This document shows, in pieces, positions 36,303 to 46,937 of a stretch of 55,517 nucleotides of DNA. Source of the stretch: an uncultured Lachnospiraceae bacterium (GTDB taxonomy: Bacteria > Bacillota > Clostridia > Lachnospirales > Lachnospiraceae). Position 1 is the first letter of the stretch. Every line of letters starts with the position of its first letter. A model generated the notes under the pieces. It made no database searches. It was not told the origin of the DNA and worked only from the letters and a program-made list of their open reading frames with translations. Where the stretch lies: the NCBI GenBank assembly GCA_951800685.1, contig CATOJY010000023.1, positions 1 to 55,517 on the forward strand, written 5' to 3'. The position numbers and the translations under genes were made by a program.

Positions 36303-36330
36303 TTTACATTAATGCATAATTTGTTATAAT
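36303..36330 (+). promoter_or_regulatory. Sigma-A-type promoter of the chemoreceptor gene
   Basis: TTTACA at 36303-36308 and TATAAT at 36325-36330 are 16 bases apart, with a start expected near 36337, about 90 bases before the ATG. No flagellar sigma-28 pattern was seen. Confidence 0.65.
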
Positions 36331-36427
36331 AATGTTGTATATCAGTATATTTTATTGTTTTTATTATGGAAAAAGAAAAAGCACTCTGTTATAATTGAAT
36401 TATATGTGGGTGACAGGAGGGACCAAA

Positions 36428-37846
36428 ATGAGAAACAAAAACGACAAAATATTACAGAGCATCAGCAAAATGGAACCTGTAGAGGTCGGAGGCGAGGCGC
36501 TTGCGATCCAGAAGCGTCTAAATGAAGGAAGAGATAAATTTAATCAGCTGGTTGGCGGTATTTGTAAATCCGTTATGCAGATTAGCGCCCTTGATCTTGC
36601 TATGGGTGACAGCACAGATAAAATGGGATATATCAGTAACACAGTCAAGCACATATCTGAAACCGTAGTACGTGCCGCCCAAATGACAGAAGAAAATATG
36701 AATGAGGTTGTTAATGCGCATGAAGGTTTTGCTGAATCCATCGCGCAGGTATCTTCTGCCGCTGGTTCCATCATGGATGATATGGAAGCAAGCAGCCAGG
36801 AGATTTCTTCTATTGTAGAAGAATCTCAGTTTACGATCGATAAATCTGACCAGATGAAAGACGACATGCAGGAACTTCTTGAGATTATCAAAGGCATGAA
36901 TGAAGTGATTAAAGGGATCAATTCTATTTCTGCCCAGACCAACATGCTGGCCCTGAACGCTTCCATTGAAGCTGCCCGTGCTGGCGAAGCTGGTAAAGGA
37001 TTTGCTGTTGTTGCTGAACAGATCAGAAGTTTGGCAGATGAGACCAAACAGCTCACCAGTAATATGGATGGTTTCGTTGCAAAAATCGAGGCTGCCTCCA
37101 AGATGAGTTGTGAAAGCCTTGACCATACGGTGGTAGAACTGGAAGCAATGCGCGAGAACCTTAGCAAAGTGCTCTCCAATAATGAACGCAATGTTTCCAA
37201 TATTGTCAATATAACTGATTCCATTACAACAATTGCTGCTACAAGTGAAGAGATTTTCAGCGCAGTTACTAATGTACAGGACCAGATGGGAAGACTGCGT
37301 GAGGAATGTCTCTCCTTAAATGAACAGTCCGATATGCTTGGCGCTGTTTCAGAGGATCTGAAGGTTAATATGCGCCCAGTATCTTTGATCGAGAAAGATC
37401 TGGATGATTCCGCTAAATTAATGGGCAGCATGGTACAGGATGTCTTCTATATGTTGAATAACCGTCAGTTCATTGCCAATGTCCAGAATGCGATCACTGC
37501 TCACCAGAACTGGTTAAAGACTTTAAGCAATATCGTGAAAGACAGAGAATGTGTTCCGCTTCAGACTGATGATACCAAGTGTGCTTTTGGCCATTTCTAT
37601 TATGCAATGAATCCACGTAACAAGATGATTTCTCCACTTTGGAATGGATTAGCTGAGAAACATCGCCGTTTCCATGGATACGGCAAGAACGTAATCGTTG
37701 CCATTAAGAATCAGGATTATGCAAAGGCTGAGAATGAATACCGTTCTGCTGTCAAGCTTTCAGATGAACTGATCAATGACTTTAAGAAAATTGTCGATAA
37801 CGCAGAAGCACTTGAGAGAGAACATCTGAAAGTATTTGCTGAATAG
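36428..37846 (+). CDS. Soluble methyl-accepting chemotaxis protein with C-terminal CZB domain
   Basis: The 472-residue protein has no signal peptide or membrane segment, so it is a cytosolic chemoreceptor-type protein. The signalling hairpin tip is at 165-205 ([20 protein letters not shown] then [19 protein letters not shown]). The C-terminal CZB domain (about 355-460) shows all the zinc ligands: H359 in HQNW, C385 in CAFGHFYY, and H412 and H416 in EKHRRFH. CZB domains sense zinc or oxidants and are also linked to diguanylate cyclase control in other bacteria. CAGGAGGGACC precedes the ATG. It is divergent from pelD and shares its intergenic region. No che or flagellar genes are in the window. 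Confidence 0.92.
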   Translation: MRNKNDKILQSISKMEPVEVGGEALAIQKRLNEGRDKFNQLVGGICKSVMQISALDLAMGDSTDKMGYISNTVKHISETVVRAAQMTEENMNEVVNAHEGFAESIAQVSSAAGSIMDDMEASSQEISSIVEESQFTIDKSDQMKDDMQELLEIIKGMNEVIKGINSISAQTNMLALNASIEAARAGEAGKGFAVVAEQIRSLADETKQLTSNMDGFVAKIEAASKMSCESLDHTVVELEAMRENLSKVLSNNERNVSNIVNITDSITTIAATSEEIFSAVTNVQDQMGRLREECLSLNEQSDMLGAVSEDLKVNMRPVSLIEKDLDDSAKLMGSMVQDVFYMLNNRQFIANVQNAITAHQNWLKTLSNIVKDRECVPLQTDDTKCAFGHFYYAMNPRNKMISPLWNGLAEKHRRFHGYGKNVIVAIKNQDYAKAENEYRSAVKLSDELINDFKKIVDNAEALEREHLKVFAE

Positions 37847-37912
37847 TCCTATACCACATACTATTAGAAAGCATCTACACGGATAATCTTTGAGAGAAAC
37901 TTTATAGAACAT

Positions 37913-37957
37913 AAAAAAGGATATCTACGACACCATCTGTCCTAGATATCCTTTTTT
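37913..37957. terminator. Bidirectional terminator
   Basis: AAAAAAGGATATCTA pairs perfectly with TAGATATCCTTTTTT around a 15-base loop. The A-run and T-run on either side let it serve both the chemoreceptor gene (+) and the convergent UPF0210 gene (-). Confidence 0.92.
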
Positions 37958-38038
37958 CTCTATCTTAACTTTCTCTCTTAAATTCCCATCTTTCCCAACG
38001 CTTTTCCCCTGCTGGCCCTAAACCCTCTATCCGAACAA

Positions 38039-39403
38039 TCAATTCTTAAAACTGTGAATCGGAGCCGGTATCCTTCCACCACGGTTGACAAAAGCATCAC
38101 AGGAAAAACTGTTCACTGGCATAATCGGTGCATAACCAAGCAGACCGCCGAATTCTACCGTCTCCCCTACGCCTTTACCAATCACCGGGATGAGACGCAC
38201 TGCTGTTGTCTTCTGGTTTACCATTCCAATCGCCATCTCATCTGCTATAATACCAGAGATCGTCGTCGCTTTTGTATCTCCTGGAATTGCGATCATATCA
38301 AGACCTACTGAGCATACACAGGTCATAGCCTCCAGCTTCTCCAGCGTCAGTGCCCCCGTTGTCACTGCATCGATCATTCCCTGATCCTCACTGACTGGAA
38401 TGAACGCCCCGCTTAAACCTCCTACATAGGACGACGCCATCACACCGCCTTTCTTCACCTGATCATTCAAAAGCGCAAGCGCCGCCGTCGTGCCTGGCGC
38501 TCCAGCATACTCCAAACCAATCTCGCATAAGATATCTGCCACGGAATCCCCGATCGCCGGCGTCGGTGCAAGTGACAGATCCACGATCCCAAATGGAACA
38601 TTCAAACATTTTGAAGCTTCCTTCGCCACCAGTTGTCCGACCCGTGTCACTTTAAATGCCGTCTTTTTGATCGTTTCACACAGTACCTCAAAGTTCTCTC
38701 CTCTGACCTTCTCCAGCGCTGTCTTAACTACCCCAGGACCGCTGACCCCTACATTGATTATCTTATCCGCCTCTGTTACGCCGTGAAAAGCGCCCGCCAT
38801 AAAAGGATTATCATCCGGCGCGTTACAGAAGACCACAAGCTTCGCACACCCCAGGGAATCTGCATCCTTAGTATACTCCGCCGTCTGCAGGATCACCTCG
38901 CCCATCAGCTTCACTGCATCCATATTAATTCCTGCTTTTGTAGATCCTACATTCACAGAACTGCATACCCGCTCTGTCACAGAGAGTGCTTTCGGAATAG
39001 ACCGGATCAACAGCTCATCCGCCTTTGTCATCCCTTTAGATACCAGTGCCGAATATCCGCCGATAAAGTTTACACCAACCTCATGTGCCACCTGATCAAG
39101 CGTATTTGCAATCGAAACAAAATCTTCTGGTGTCTTACATGCCGCACCCCCTACCAATGCGATCGGTGTTACCGAGATTCTCTTGTTAACAATCGGAATA
39201 CCATATTCCTTAGAAATATACTCCCCTGTAGCTACCAAATCCTTAGCTGCTTCATAAATCTTGTGGTAAATCTTCTCATTGACCAGCTTCAAATCCGCAT
39301 CGATACAGTCCAGAAGACTGATTCCCAATGTGATAGTCCTCACATCGAGATTCTCCTTTTCTATCATTTCGTTTGTTTCCGCCACTTCAAATATATTGAT
39401 CAT
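38039..39403 (-). CDS. UPF0210 (DUF711, PFL family) protein
   Basis: The 454-residue protein has the length and start ([30 protein letters not shown], shown only as motif [16 protein letters not shown]) of the UPF0210 family. Conserved stretches include [34 protein letters not shown] and [13 protein letters not shown]. The family is sometimes called PFL-like, but no catalytic role is proven. The start at 39403 is chosen because AGGAG with 4-base spacing precedes it; the frame is open to 39505 over the ACT gene. It is regularly paired with a UPF0237 ACT protein, as here, so they presumably work together. Confidence 0.9.
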   Translation of the reverse strand: MINIFEVAETNEMIEKENLDVRTITLGISLLDCIDADLKLVNEKIYHKIYEAAKDLVATGEYISKEYGIPIVNKRISVTPIALVGGAACKTPEDFVSIANTLDQVAHEVGVNFIGGYSALVSKGMTKADELLIRSIPKALSVTERVCSSVNVGSTKAGINMDAVKLMGEVILQTAEYTKDADSLGCAKLVVFCNAPDDNPFMAGAFHGVTEADKIINVGVSGPGVVKTALEKVRGENFEVLCETIKKTAFKVTRVGQLVAKEASKCLNVPFGIVDLSLAPTPAIGDSVADILCEIGLEYAGAPGTTAALALLNDQVKKGGVMASSYVGGLSGAFIPVSEDQGMIDAVTTGALTLEKLEAMTCVCSVGLDMIAIPGDTKATTISGIIADEMAIGMVNQKTTAVRLIPVIGKGVGETVEFGGLLGYAPIMPVNSFSCDAFVNRGGRIPAPIHSFKN

Positions 39404-39437
39404 ATCGCTCCTATCCCGCGTACCCGCATTTATTTTA

Positions 39438-39710
39438 CTAAATCCTATGCATCTGATTAAAGATCTCTTCCTTCTGGCATTTAATGATAACGCCGATGCT
39501 CTCACCTAACTGCTCTAATTCTTTCACAATGATGCCGAAGTCTTTGGTAGTCTGGTTAGTGTCCACAATCATCATCATATTAAAATATCCCTGCACGATC
39601 GTCTGCGAAATATCCAGTATATTGATTCCATTGTCTGCCAAATAAGTACAAACTCTCGCAATAATGCCTACTGTATCTTTTCCTACCACTGTTATGATCG
39701 TCTTTTTCAT
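39438..39710 (-). CDS. UPF0237 ACT-domain protein
   Basis: This 90-residue protein is a single ACT domain: [42 protein letters not shown] and a C-terminal helix. ACT domains bind amino acids or other small ligands and regulate partners. AGGAGGATATT precedes the ATG. It lies 34 bases before the UPF0210 gene, a pairing seen across Firmicutes, so it is probably its ligand-sensing subunit; the ligand is unknown. Confidence 0.92.
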   Translation of the reverse strand: MKKTIITVVGKDTVGIIARVCTYLADNGINILDISQTIVQGYFNMMMIVDTNQTTKDFGIIVKELEQLGESIGVIIKCQKEEIFNQMHRI

Positions 39711-39810
39711 AATATCCTCCTGCTTCCTGAGCCTTGATCCTTCTTCCTGTTTTCCTATGTTAAAACACTCTCACGCTTTTCATCTTCCATTTCTCCGTCT
39801 GTGCCCATAT

Positions 39811-40608
39811 CTAAATCTCCAACATCTGTGAGACTTCATTCCGCTTCGCCACATAAAGCGGAAAATCATCTGCCTGATACGCCGTCTCCGACATCGTCAC
39901 TTCCACTCTTACGGTTTCATAGGCAAGCTCTGGCAGATTATTCTCCTGACTTAAGTGACCCAACATGACAGCTTTCAGATCGTCATGCAGCAACCTGCTT
40001 AAAAGCTTTCCTGCCGCTTCATTGGAAAGATGTCCCTTCTTCCCTAGAATACGCTGTTTCAAATAATAGGGATAAGGACCAACCTGCAGCATATTGGTAT
40101 CATGATTCGATTCCAGATAAAGCAAATCCAAGTCTCTCAGACATTCTACCGTATAATCATTATAACAACCCAAATCTGTAATAATCCCTATCTTTTTCTT
40201 ATCATGACTGATCCGGTAAGCCACTGGCTCCGTAGCATCATGGGAGGTCCGGATCGGATAGAGCGTCATATCCTTGATTGTCAGTTTCTCATCTGCCTGA
40301 ACATATTGGAACAGTTCTTCATCGATGGTTCCCAACGAATGATTCCCCCTGACTGCACTAATCGTCCCCCTGGTTCCATAGATAGGAATCCCGTATTTCC
40401 TGGCCAGAACTCCCAGCCCATTGATATGATCCGCATGCTCATGCGTCAGGAAAATGCCATCTATCTCCTGCATCCTGATCCCTAGTTCCTGTAATCCCGT
40501 CTCCATCCGTTTCCCACTGATCCCTACATCCACGAGCAGGTGTGTAGCATCTGACCCCACATAAACACAGTTCCCGCTGCTCCCGCTAGCTATACTGCAC
40601 AATCTCAT
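39811..40608 (-). CDS. YycJ/WalJ-type MBL-fold metallo-hydrolase
   Basis: The 265-residue protein has the metallo-beta-lactamase motif THEHADH (H56, H58, D60, H61), SIASGSSGNCVYV at the start and YLESNHD and LGHLSQENN further on, typical of YycJ/WalJ. This family is thought to be a nuclease-like hydrolase; in Bacillus it is linked to the WalRK region and DNA processing. Here no walRK genes are near. GGGAG precedes the ATG. It follows the FtsA-like gene after a 69-base gap and could share its transcript. Confidence 0.88.
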   Translation of the reverse strand: MRLCSIASGSSGNCVYVGSDATHLLVDVGISGKRMETGLQELGIRMQEIDGIFLTHEHADHINGLGVLARKYGIPIYGTRGTISAVRGNHSLGTIDEELFQYVQADEKLTIKDMTLYPIRTSHDATEPVAYRISHDKKKIGIITDLGCYNDYTVECLRDLDLLYLESNHDTNMLQVGPYPYYLKQRILGKKGHLSNEAAGKLLSRLLHDDLKAVMLGHLSQENNLPELAYETVRVEVTMSETAYQADDFPLYVAKRNEVSQMLEI

Positions 40609-40677
40609 ACCATCTGTACTCCCATAACATCCTCTTTCGTAATTTCCTGTCTATCGGCCACAGAGAATACGTGTTTT

Positions 40678-42882
40678 TCACATCTTCTTCCAATAAATCT
40701 CGATCACATCCCCGCTGTGGATCTCTTCCATATACTGCGCATCCCTGCCATTTAATCTCGTCACAATGCCGCTTCCCTGCGGCTTAGAAAGATCAAAGTC
40801 AATATGTTCAAAAACATCCACGAACACGTAAGAAGCCTTTCCAGTAAGATGTACCTGTTCTCCATTCACTGTCACGTAAAGAGAAAACCCTGCAGAACTG
40901 TCCTCTATTCCCTGATCCGCTTCATCTCCTGAATCCTCTGCACTGTCAGAACTTTGTCCGCTCTCATTTCCTTCCTGCCCTGCCTGGCTGCTTACCTCTG
41001 TTGAATCCTCTAGTTCCCGCTCTATCTCTGTATCCCGCTTCTGATACGTCCCATCGTCTTCTGGCAGCTCGTCAAAAGAATTCGCCAGCTCATTTTCATA
41101 CTTATCGCGGTCTGAAAGCTGCAATTCTTCCATTGTCCAGACGACTGAGAAATTTTCATAGACTTTACTGTCCATATCAGCCAGCTTATTATTAACATAA
41201 ATATTCATGTCCTGGTTAATAATCACATCCATAAACTCAGCTACCTGACGGACTGTATAGTAACTTAAAATCTCAATAACATCGTTCTCCTGAATACTGT
41301 AATAGCCTGACTGCAATACGCCATTAACACTTGCGAACTTAGGCAGTTCAATCAGCGTATCATTGACCTCCACCCGCATAACTGCACCGAATTCCGGGAG
41401 CTGCCCGATATCCAGATGGGCTGCTTCACCTGCTGTGGACTCCACTACCCGGATCTGGTCATTGGCATGGACTGGTGTGTGAATATCCGCTTCGTTACCA
41501 TTCACTGTAATGACAGCCGACTCACCAAGAGCTCCCCTGGTAATGCGGGGCTTGCCATTCACTGTATAATTCAGCTCTTTTCCGCGTTTCGGAAACAACC
41601 CATCATTGGAAAACTCAGCCTGCATAGCAGCATCCACCACTGCCACTTTATTGTTATCATAAATCTTGATCCGCTGATCATTAAAATAGACAAAGATAAA
41701 ATTATTGCTCTGCTCATAGAAACTCAGACAAATACCAATAGGCGTAACCATCAGGGAATCTTTCCTGGCATTCTCCTCCAGAAATTCTATGTTCTGCATT
41801 ACCGCTTCACCGCGCACAGCAACTCTTTCTTTCTGTATTCCAAGCTGCTCTGCCAGCGTTTCCGTATAACCTGGCAGCATACCACCGCCACCTACAACAA
41901 AAACAGCACTGACTGCCCTGCCGCCGTTTAGTTCTTTGATCTTATCAGATACCTTACCCGTCATGTCAGCGATCACACCTGCTGTCACTTCTTCTATCTC
42001 CGACGTACTAATCGTCTGCGACAAGCCCATGATATCCTGATACTCAATCTGTTCTCTGACACCTGTATCACGCTTGATTTTCTCTGCTGTCGCGAAATCT
42101 ACCAGACAGTGCCTTGCGATCACTTCCGTCAAACTATCGCCTGCAATCGGAATCATACCATAAGCAATGATACTGCCATCTTTCGTAATAGAAATATCCG
42201 AAGTACCAGCTCCCACATCTACCAAAGCAATATTCAGCATGCGATACATTTCTGGAATAGCCACCTGTATCGCCGCAATAGGCTCCAGCGTCAGGTTAAC
42301 AACATCAAGCCCTGCTAGATCCACCGCCTTATACAGGCCATCTACTACATCTTCTGGCAAAAACGTTGCGATAATATCCGCCCCTATCGTTCTCGCCTTG
42401 TGCCCCTCCAGATTACCCATTGCATAACCGTTCATATAATAGCGGACCACCGAATAACCGACACAGAAAAATTTCATCTCAGAAGAATTACCACTCATAA
42501 ATTCGCTATAAGCTTTCTCCACACCCATAGAATCCAGTGCGTAAATATCCTCTCCGACAACTTCCCTATCACCGTCCAGCTCCATATCTACTTTGACCGT
42601 AACAGTACGAAGCACACGTCCGGCGGCCGCAATACAGACATCCTTTAATGGTCTGCCAACCCGTTGTTCCAGCTCTGCCTTAACCTCGCCTATAGTTGCG
42701 CCCACCTTATAGATATCATGGATCTGTCCATCCAGCATAGCTCTTGTACCATGCTCTCTGATACTCTGCGTGATTACATGGAATCTCTCTCCTACACGAT
42801 AACCGACTGTACCAACGATACTCCTCGTTCCGATATCCAGTCCAAATACTAATTTCCCCGGAAATTTCATTGTTTCTAACAC
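40678..42882 (-). CDS. FtsA-like actin-fold ATPase with long C-terminal extension
   Basis: The first 400 or so residues of this 734-residue protein form an FtsA/PilM-type actin fold: FGLDIGTRSIVGTVG (phosphate 1), ALVDVGAGTSDISI (phosphate 2) and VFVVGGGGMLPGYTETL (adenosine loop). FtsA proteins normally have about 420 residues. Here the extension of over 300 holds beta-rich repeats with recurring VTVNG, an acidic Ser-rich linker (about 625-665) and a final ubiquitin-like segment (FSLYVTVNGEQVHL). A role at the divisome or in a related membrane system is likely but unproven. The GTG start at 42882 overlaps the coaE stop; ATG four codons later is an alternative. Confidence 0.85.
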   Translation of the reverse strand: MLETMKFPGKLVFGLDIGTRSIVGTVGYRVGERFHVITQSIREHGTRAMLDGQIHDIYKVGATIGEVKAELEQRVGRPLKDVCIAAAGRVLRTVTVKVDMELDGDREVVGEDIYALDSMGVEKAYSEFMSGNSSEMKFFCVGYSVVRYYMNGYAMGNLEGHKARTIGADIIATFLPEDVVDGLYKAVDLAGLDVVNLTLEPIAAIQVAIPEMYRMLNIALVDVGAGTSDISITKDGSIIAYGMIPIAGDSLTEVIARHCLVDFATAEKIKRDTGVREQIEYQDIMGLSQTISTSEIEEVTAGVIADMTGKVSDKIKELNGGRAVSAVFVVGGGGMLPGYTETLAEQLGIQKERVAVRGEAVMQNIEFLEENARKDSLMVTPIGICLSFYEQSNNFIFVYFNDQRIKIYDNNKVAVVDAAMQAEFSNDGLFPKRGKELNYTVNGKPRITRGALGESAVITVNGNEADIHTPVHANDQIRVVESTAGEAAHLDIGQLPEFGAVMRVEVNDTLIELPKFASVNGVLQSGYYSIQENDVIEILSYYTVRQVAEFMDVIINQDMNIYVNNKLADMDSKVYENFSVVWTMEELQLSDRDKYENELANSFDELPEDDGTYQKRDTEIERELEDSTEVSSQAGQEGNESGQSSDSAEDSGDEADQGIEDSSAGFSLYVTVNGEQVHLTGKASYVFVDVFEHIDFDLSKPQGSGIVTRLNGRDAQYMEEIHSGDVIEIYWKKM

Positions 42883-43475
42883 AGATCTTCCCCCAATTTC
42901 TCCTCTATTTGCCTATAAACACTTTCCAGTGTACCTTCATTTTCTATGACCACTGAACAATATCTGTAAAACATTTCCTCTGACAGCTGCCCCTGCATAA
43001 TCTGATTGATCTTATCATCAGAATAGTGTCTGCTTTTCTTTAATCTCTCTCTTCTAATCTTCTCATCTGCATGGACATACCACATCTCATCCACGATCTG
43101 TCCATAACCATCCTCGATCAACAGTGCTGCCTCAATAAAAAGATATTGCAGCTTACCAGCCTGCTTCTCCTGATTGATTGCTTCTAACAGATAAGTCTTC
43201 ACCGCAGGGTGCACAATCCCGTTGATCCGCACAAGCATGTCCTGATCTTCAAAGATTCTGGCCGCCATCTTCCCTTTATCAATTCTGCCGTCCGCCGCCA
43301 GAATGGTATCTCCTAGCAGTGCAATAATCTGATCATAGCATGCTGCGCCTGGTTCTTCCAGCTTATGCGCCACCTGATCCGCCATAATAACGCGACACGC
43401 TGTTTTATGTCTCAAATATTCCAATATCTGGGACTTACCAGCCCCTACACCACCGGTAACGCCAATTACTTTCAT
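42876..43475 (-). CDS. coaE: Dephospho-CoA kinase
   Basis: CoaE phosphorylates dephospho-CoA in the last step of coenzyme A synthesis. The 199-residue protein is of standard length, with the P-loop GVTGGVGAGKS at residues 5-15, ADQVAHKLEEPG, and the lid region VHADEKIRRERLKKSRH. It ends 7 bases inside the FtsA-like gene and begins 93 bases after polA, the usual polA-coaE order of Gram-positives. Confidence 0.95.
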   Translation of the reverse strand: MKVIGVTGGVGAGKSQILEYLRHKTACRVIMADQVAHKLEEPGAACYDQIIALLGDTILAADGRIDKGKMAARIFEDQDMLVRINGIVHPAVKTYLLEAINQEKQAGKLQYLFIEAALLIEDGYGQIVDEMWYVHADEKIRRERLKKSRHYSDDKINQIMQGQLSEEMFYRYCSVVIENEGTLESVYRQIEEKLGEDLC

Positions 43476-43568
43476 AGCCTCTTTTCCTTCCCGGTCCTAT
43501 GATTTCGACTCTTTCTTCCCTGCTAGGTATCTCTTTCTGCCAACTGTCCAGGTTTCCACAGACAGATG

Positions 43569-46256
43569 CTATTTACTCTCATACCAATCATTCCCAGAAC
43601 TCATGCCAACTTCCAGCGACACGGACAGATCAGCCGCCTGCCGCATCTCTTCCTCCAGAATACGGCGCACCTGCTGTTCTTCTTCTCTCAAGGTCTCAAT
43701 CAAAAGCTCATCATGCACCTGCAGGATCAACCGGGATCTAAGCCCTTCCTCCCGCAGCCGTACCCATACCCGTATCATAGCAATCTTCATGATATCCGCT
43801 GCCGTCCCCTGAATCGGAGAATTCATCGCCACCCGTTCCCCGAAGGAGCGCTGCATAAATTTGCTGGAAAGCAGTTCTGGAATCGGCCTTCTACGTCCGT
43901 ACAGCGTTGTCACATAGCCTCTTTTCTTTGCATCCTCCACCATTCTGTCCAGAAACTGTTTCACACCCGGATAAGTCTTGAAATATTGCTCTATATAAGC
44001 TGCTGCCTCATCCCTGGATATACTCAAATCCTGACTTAAGCCAAATGAACTGATGCCGTAAACAATCCCGAAATTCACCGCCTTTGCATTACGCCTCTGC
44101 AGATCTGTCACTTCCTCAAAAGGAGTATGGAATACCTTAGACGCTGTAATGCGGTGGATATCCTCATCCATTTTGTAAGCTTCGATCAGCTGTTCATCCC
44201 CAGACATATGCGCTAAGATCCGCAGTTCAATCTGGGAATAGTCCGCATCCACAAACAGATAGCCTTCCATCGGCACAAATACCTTACGGATTCTCCTGCC
44301 CAACTCTACCCGCATGGGAATATTCTGCAGATTCGGCTCTGTAGAACTAATCCGTCCCGTAGCCGTGATCGTCTGGTTGAAAGTAGAATGGATCCTGCCA
44401 TCCTCGCCAATGCAGGTAAACAATCCTTCTGCGTAAGTTGACTTTAATTTAGCCAGTCCTCTGTACTCCAAAATATCTGACACAATCGGGTGATCTGGTG
44501 CGAGCTTCTCCAGAATGTCCGCGGCTGTCGAATATCCCGTCTTGGTTTTCTTGCTGCCTTGGATGCCCATCTTGTTGAAAAGCACTTCTCCAAGTTGCTT
44601 GGGAGAATTAATATTAAATTCACAGCCTGTCTGCTGGTATATGGCCTGCTCCAACTCTGCGATCCTACCTGTCAATGCCTCCCCGTACGCCCTCAAGGCA
44701 TCCGGTCTGACTAATACACCATACTGTTCCATCTCATACAGCACTCTGGTCAGTGGCATCTCAATCTCATACATCAGGGTATCCATCCCCTGTTCCTTAA
44801 GCTTCTCCTGCAGCAAAGGAGCTGCCAACAGACATACATAAGCACTGTAACATGCATACTCTATAAATGCCTGCGGTGTTTCCTCATAGACCTGCGCATA
44901 GGTGGCTCTGCCGCATACCTCTTTTCTGTCCGGTATGGTAAGTCCTAAATACTCACTGGCAATATCATCAAATGCATAATCATTCTTAAGCGGATTGATC
45001 AGGTAGGCAGCAAGCAGCACATCAAAATACCGCCGCTCTTTGTAAGGACGCATAACGTCTTTTCCGCTCTCCTGCCACATCGGTTCCAGGTAAGAATAGT
45101 GTCTCTTGATATCAAAAGTATTGATCCTGCAGCATTCTCTGGCACTGATCCTGGAAATTTTATCCTGTAGATACTGTGCCGTCACAAGCCCCTGGCATGG
45201 CAGAAAACAGACTTTTTCTTTATGGACCGCAATCGCTGCCCCCACACAGTCCTCCACTGCATCCCCATCCGCCAATACTGTTATCCCCACTTCTGATAAC
45301 TCCATACACTCTGCAAACAAAGCCTCCACCTGCGTCAACTCTGTCAGCTGCATAAAATATTGCGATTGGACATTGGGCACTGTCATACCTTCCTCAAATC
45401 GCGAAAGCAGATTCTTAAATTCCAGCTGCCTGCACAGCATATAGGCTTCTTTCGTATAAAAATTTCCTACTCTGGCCATCTCAAAACTATAGGCAAGATC
45501 GCAGTCCACATGAATCGTTGCCAGCACCTTGCTCAACTCAGCCAAATCCTTGTGATTGATCAATGTCTCCCTGATCGACTTCTTACTGATCTCATCCAAA
45601 TGCGCATAGACCTCTTCTACAGAACCAAAACGGCTGATCAGTTCCGTAGCCGTCTTCTCTCCCACCTTCGGTACGCCGGGAATATTGTCTGATGCATCTC
45701 CCATCAACGCTTTTAAATCGATAAATTGTACTGGATTTACCTGATAACACGCCTCCACATCTTTGGCATAATAGTCCTCTACCGTCGTCTTACCACCTTT
45801 TGTCTTTGGGATCCTGATTTTAATACGCTCCGTAGCAATCTGCAAAAGATCCCTGTCTCCCGATACAAGAACCACCTCTATGCCTTCCTTGTCCGCCCTC
45901 TTCGCGATCGTTCCAAGAATATCATCCGCCTCCAGCCCTGCTTTCTCTACAATACAAATCCCCATGGCCTGCAGCATCTGCTTCATAACAGGCACTTGCT
46001 CCCTAAGCTCTGGAGCCATCGGCTTTCTTGTTCCTTTATAGGCAGCATATATTTCATGCCGGAAGGTTGGCGCATGTACATCAAAAGCCACTGTCAGATA
46101 ATCTGGCTTCTCCTCCTCTATAATCCTGAACATAATATTGAGAAAACCATAGATGGCATTCGTATGAAGCCCCTGGCTGTTCGACAGGTCAGGCACCCCA
46201 TAAAACGCCCTGTTCAAAATACTATGTCCATCCAATAATACAAGTTTCTGACCCAT
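43569..46256 (-). CDS. polA: DNA polymerase I
   Basis: The 895-residue protein has the 5' nuclease domain (LVLLDGHSILNRAFYG, SGDRDLLQIA, LMGDASDNIPGVPKVGEKTA), a middle domain, and the family A polymerase (VDADYSQIELRILAHMSGDE, ITASKVFH, QVHDELLIE). The middle domain lacks the DxE of the 3'-5' exonuclease: the first strand reads GITVLADGDAVEDCVGAAIAV. Proofreading is therefore probably absent, as in most Firmicutes. The start at 46256 gives the family-typical MGQKLVLLDG; the frame is open 18 codons further but that part is not conserved. It works in Okazaki fragment processing and repair. Confidence 0.96.
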   Translation of the reverse strand: MGQKLVLLDGHSILNRAFYGVPDLSNSQGLHTNAIYGFLNIMFRIIEEEKPDYLTVAFDVHAPTFRHEIYAAYKGTRKPMAPELREQVPVMKQMLQAMGICIVEKAGLEADDILGTIAKRADKEGIEVVLVSGDRDLLQIATERIKIRIPKTKGGKTTVEDYYAKDVEACYQVNPVQFIDLKALMGDASDNIPGVPKVGEKTATELISRFGSVEEVYAHLDEISKKSIRETLINHKDLAELSKVLATIHVDCDLAYSFEMARVGNFYTKEAYMLCRQLEFKNLLSRFEEGMTVPNVQSQYFMQLTELTQVEALFAECMELSEVGITVLADGDAVEDCVGAAIAVHKEKVCFLPCQGLVTAQYLQDKISRISARECCRINTFDIKRHYSYLEPMWQESGKDVMRPYKERRYFDVLLAAYLINPLKNDYAFDDIASEYLGLTIPDRKEVCGRATYAQVYEETPQAFIEYACYSAYVCLLAAPLLQEKLKEQGMDTLMYEIEMPLTRVLYEMEQYGVLVRPDALRAYGEALTGRIAELEQAIYQQTGCEFNINSPKQLGEVLFNKMGIQGSKKTKTGYSTAADILEKLAPDHPIVSDILEYRGLAKLKSTYAEGLFTCIGEDGRIHSTFNQTITATGRISSTEPNLQNIPMRVELGRRIRKVFVPMEGYLFVDADYSQIELRILAHMSGDEQLIEAYKMDEDIHRITASKVFHTPFEEVTDLQRRNAKAVNFGIVYGISSFGLSQDLSISRDEAAAYIEQYFKTYPGVKQFLDRMVEDAKKRGYVTTLYGRRRPIPELLSSKFMQRSFGERVAMNSPIQGTAADIMKIAMIRVWVRLREEGLRSRLILQVHDELLIETLREEEQQVRRILEEEMRQAADLSVSLEVGMSSGNDWYESK

Positions 46257-46349
46257 ATAAATCCATACCTTTCTGTGCCTCCATCTCTCCACATTGGCGT
46301 ACCCCATCATATGATCCCGACAACGTAAACAAGATTCCCGTCACAAGGA

Positions 46350-46673
46350 TCAAAATCGAAATACAATACATAATGCTATAATAATGGCTGCCGCTACCGC
46401 TGCTTCCAGACAATACAATGTATAGAGCAGCGACCTGTGTACTCTAATGCCGTGTTCGGCGCTTTCCAATTTAATCAGAAGTTCTTCTTGTAGGTTGAAA
46501 TTGCTGCCCTGCTCCAGGCGTTCCAAACCTTCTGTGACCAAAAGCTGAATAGTTAGCTCTTCCTCACATTCTGGACAATGTTGTATATGTCCCATGAATT
46601 CTTCCAGGCTGCTTCCTCCTAATTCTTCCTGCAGAAAGGAAGGTATTTTTTTCTCCACTTCTTTACAGTCCAT
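46350..46673 (-). CDS. Small zinc-finger (zf-HC2) membrane protein, anti-sigma-like
   Basis: The 107-residue protein starts MDCKEVEKKIPSFL and has the HC2 zinc pattern HIQHCPEC near residues 30-37, then a helical linker and one C-terminal membrane segment (AAVAAAIIIALCIVFRF). That is the plan of anti-sigma factors, but no sigma factor gene is next to it. It lies 93 bases before the polA start and may be on the same transcript. ATG at 46673 matches the family start; one seven codons upstream is possible. Confidence 0.75.
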   Translation of the reverse strand: MDCKEVEKKIPSFLQEELGGSSLEEFMGHIQHCPECEEELTIQLLVTEGLERLEQGSNFNLQEELLIKLESAEHGIRVHRSLLYTLYCLEAAVAAAIIIALCIVFRF

Positions 46674-46798
46674 ACTCTTACCACATCTTTCCACAAAGAG
46701 ATTCCGACAGCTTCCGAACCTGTCACCCGATTCTATTATGCGCCCACACAGATTTTATTATATACCATAAACATACCTTTTGAAAAGTATATGACCCG

Positions 46799-46846
46799 AA
46801 AAAAAAGCCTGCCGGATCATGTTATATGGATAACATATTCCGTCAG
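46799..46846 (-). terminator. Terminator after the GH25 gene
   Basis: On the minus strand CTGACGGAATATGTTAT folds onto ATAACATGATCCGGCAG with a few mismatches and a 4-base loop, followed by GC and eight T. It lies about 90 bases after the lysozyme stop. The rest of 46674-46937 shows nothing else. Confidence 0.85.
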
Positions 46847-46937
46847 ACTTGATCTGTTATGCACAGTGCCCATCTGGTTTCTCAGCTGCCAGTTTGATAC
46901 CGGTTTGATATTTTATTACACCTGTCGTTTTCCTATT

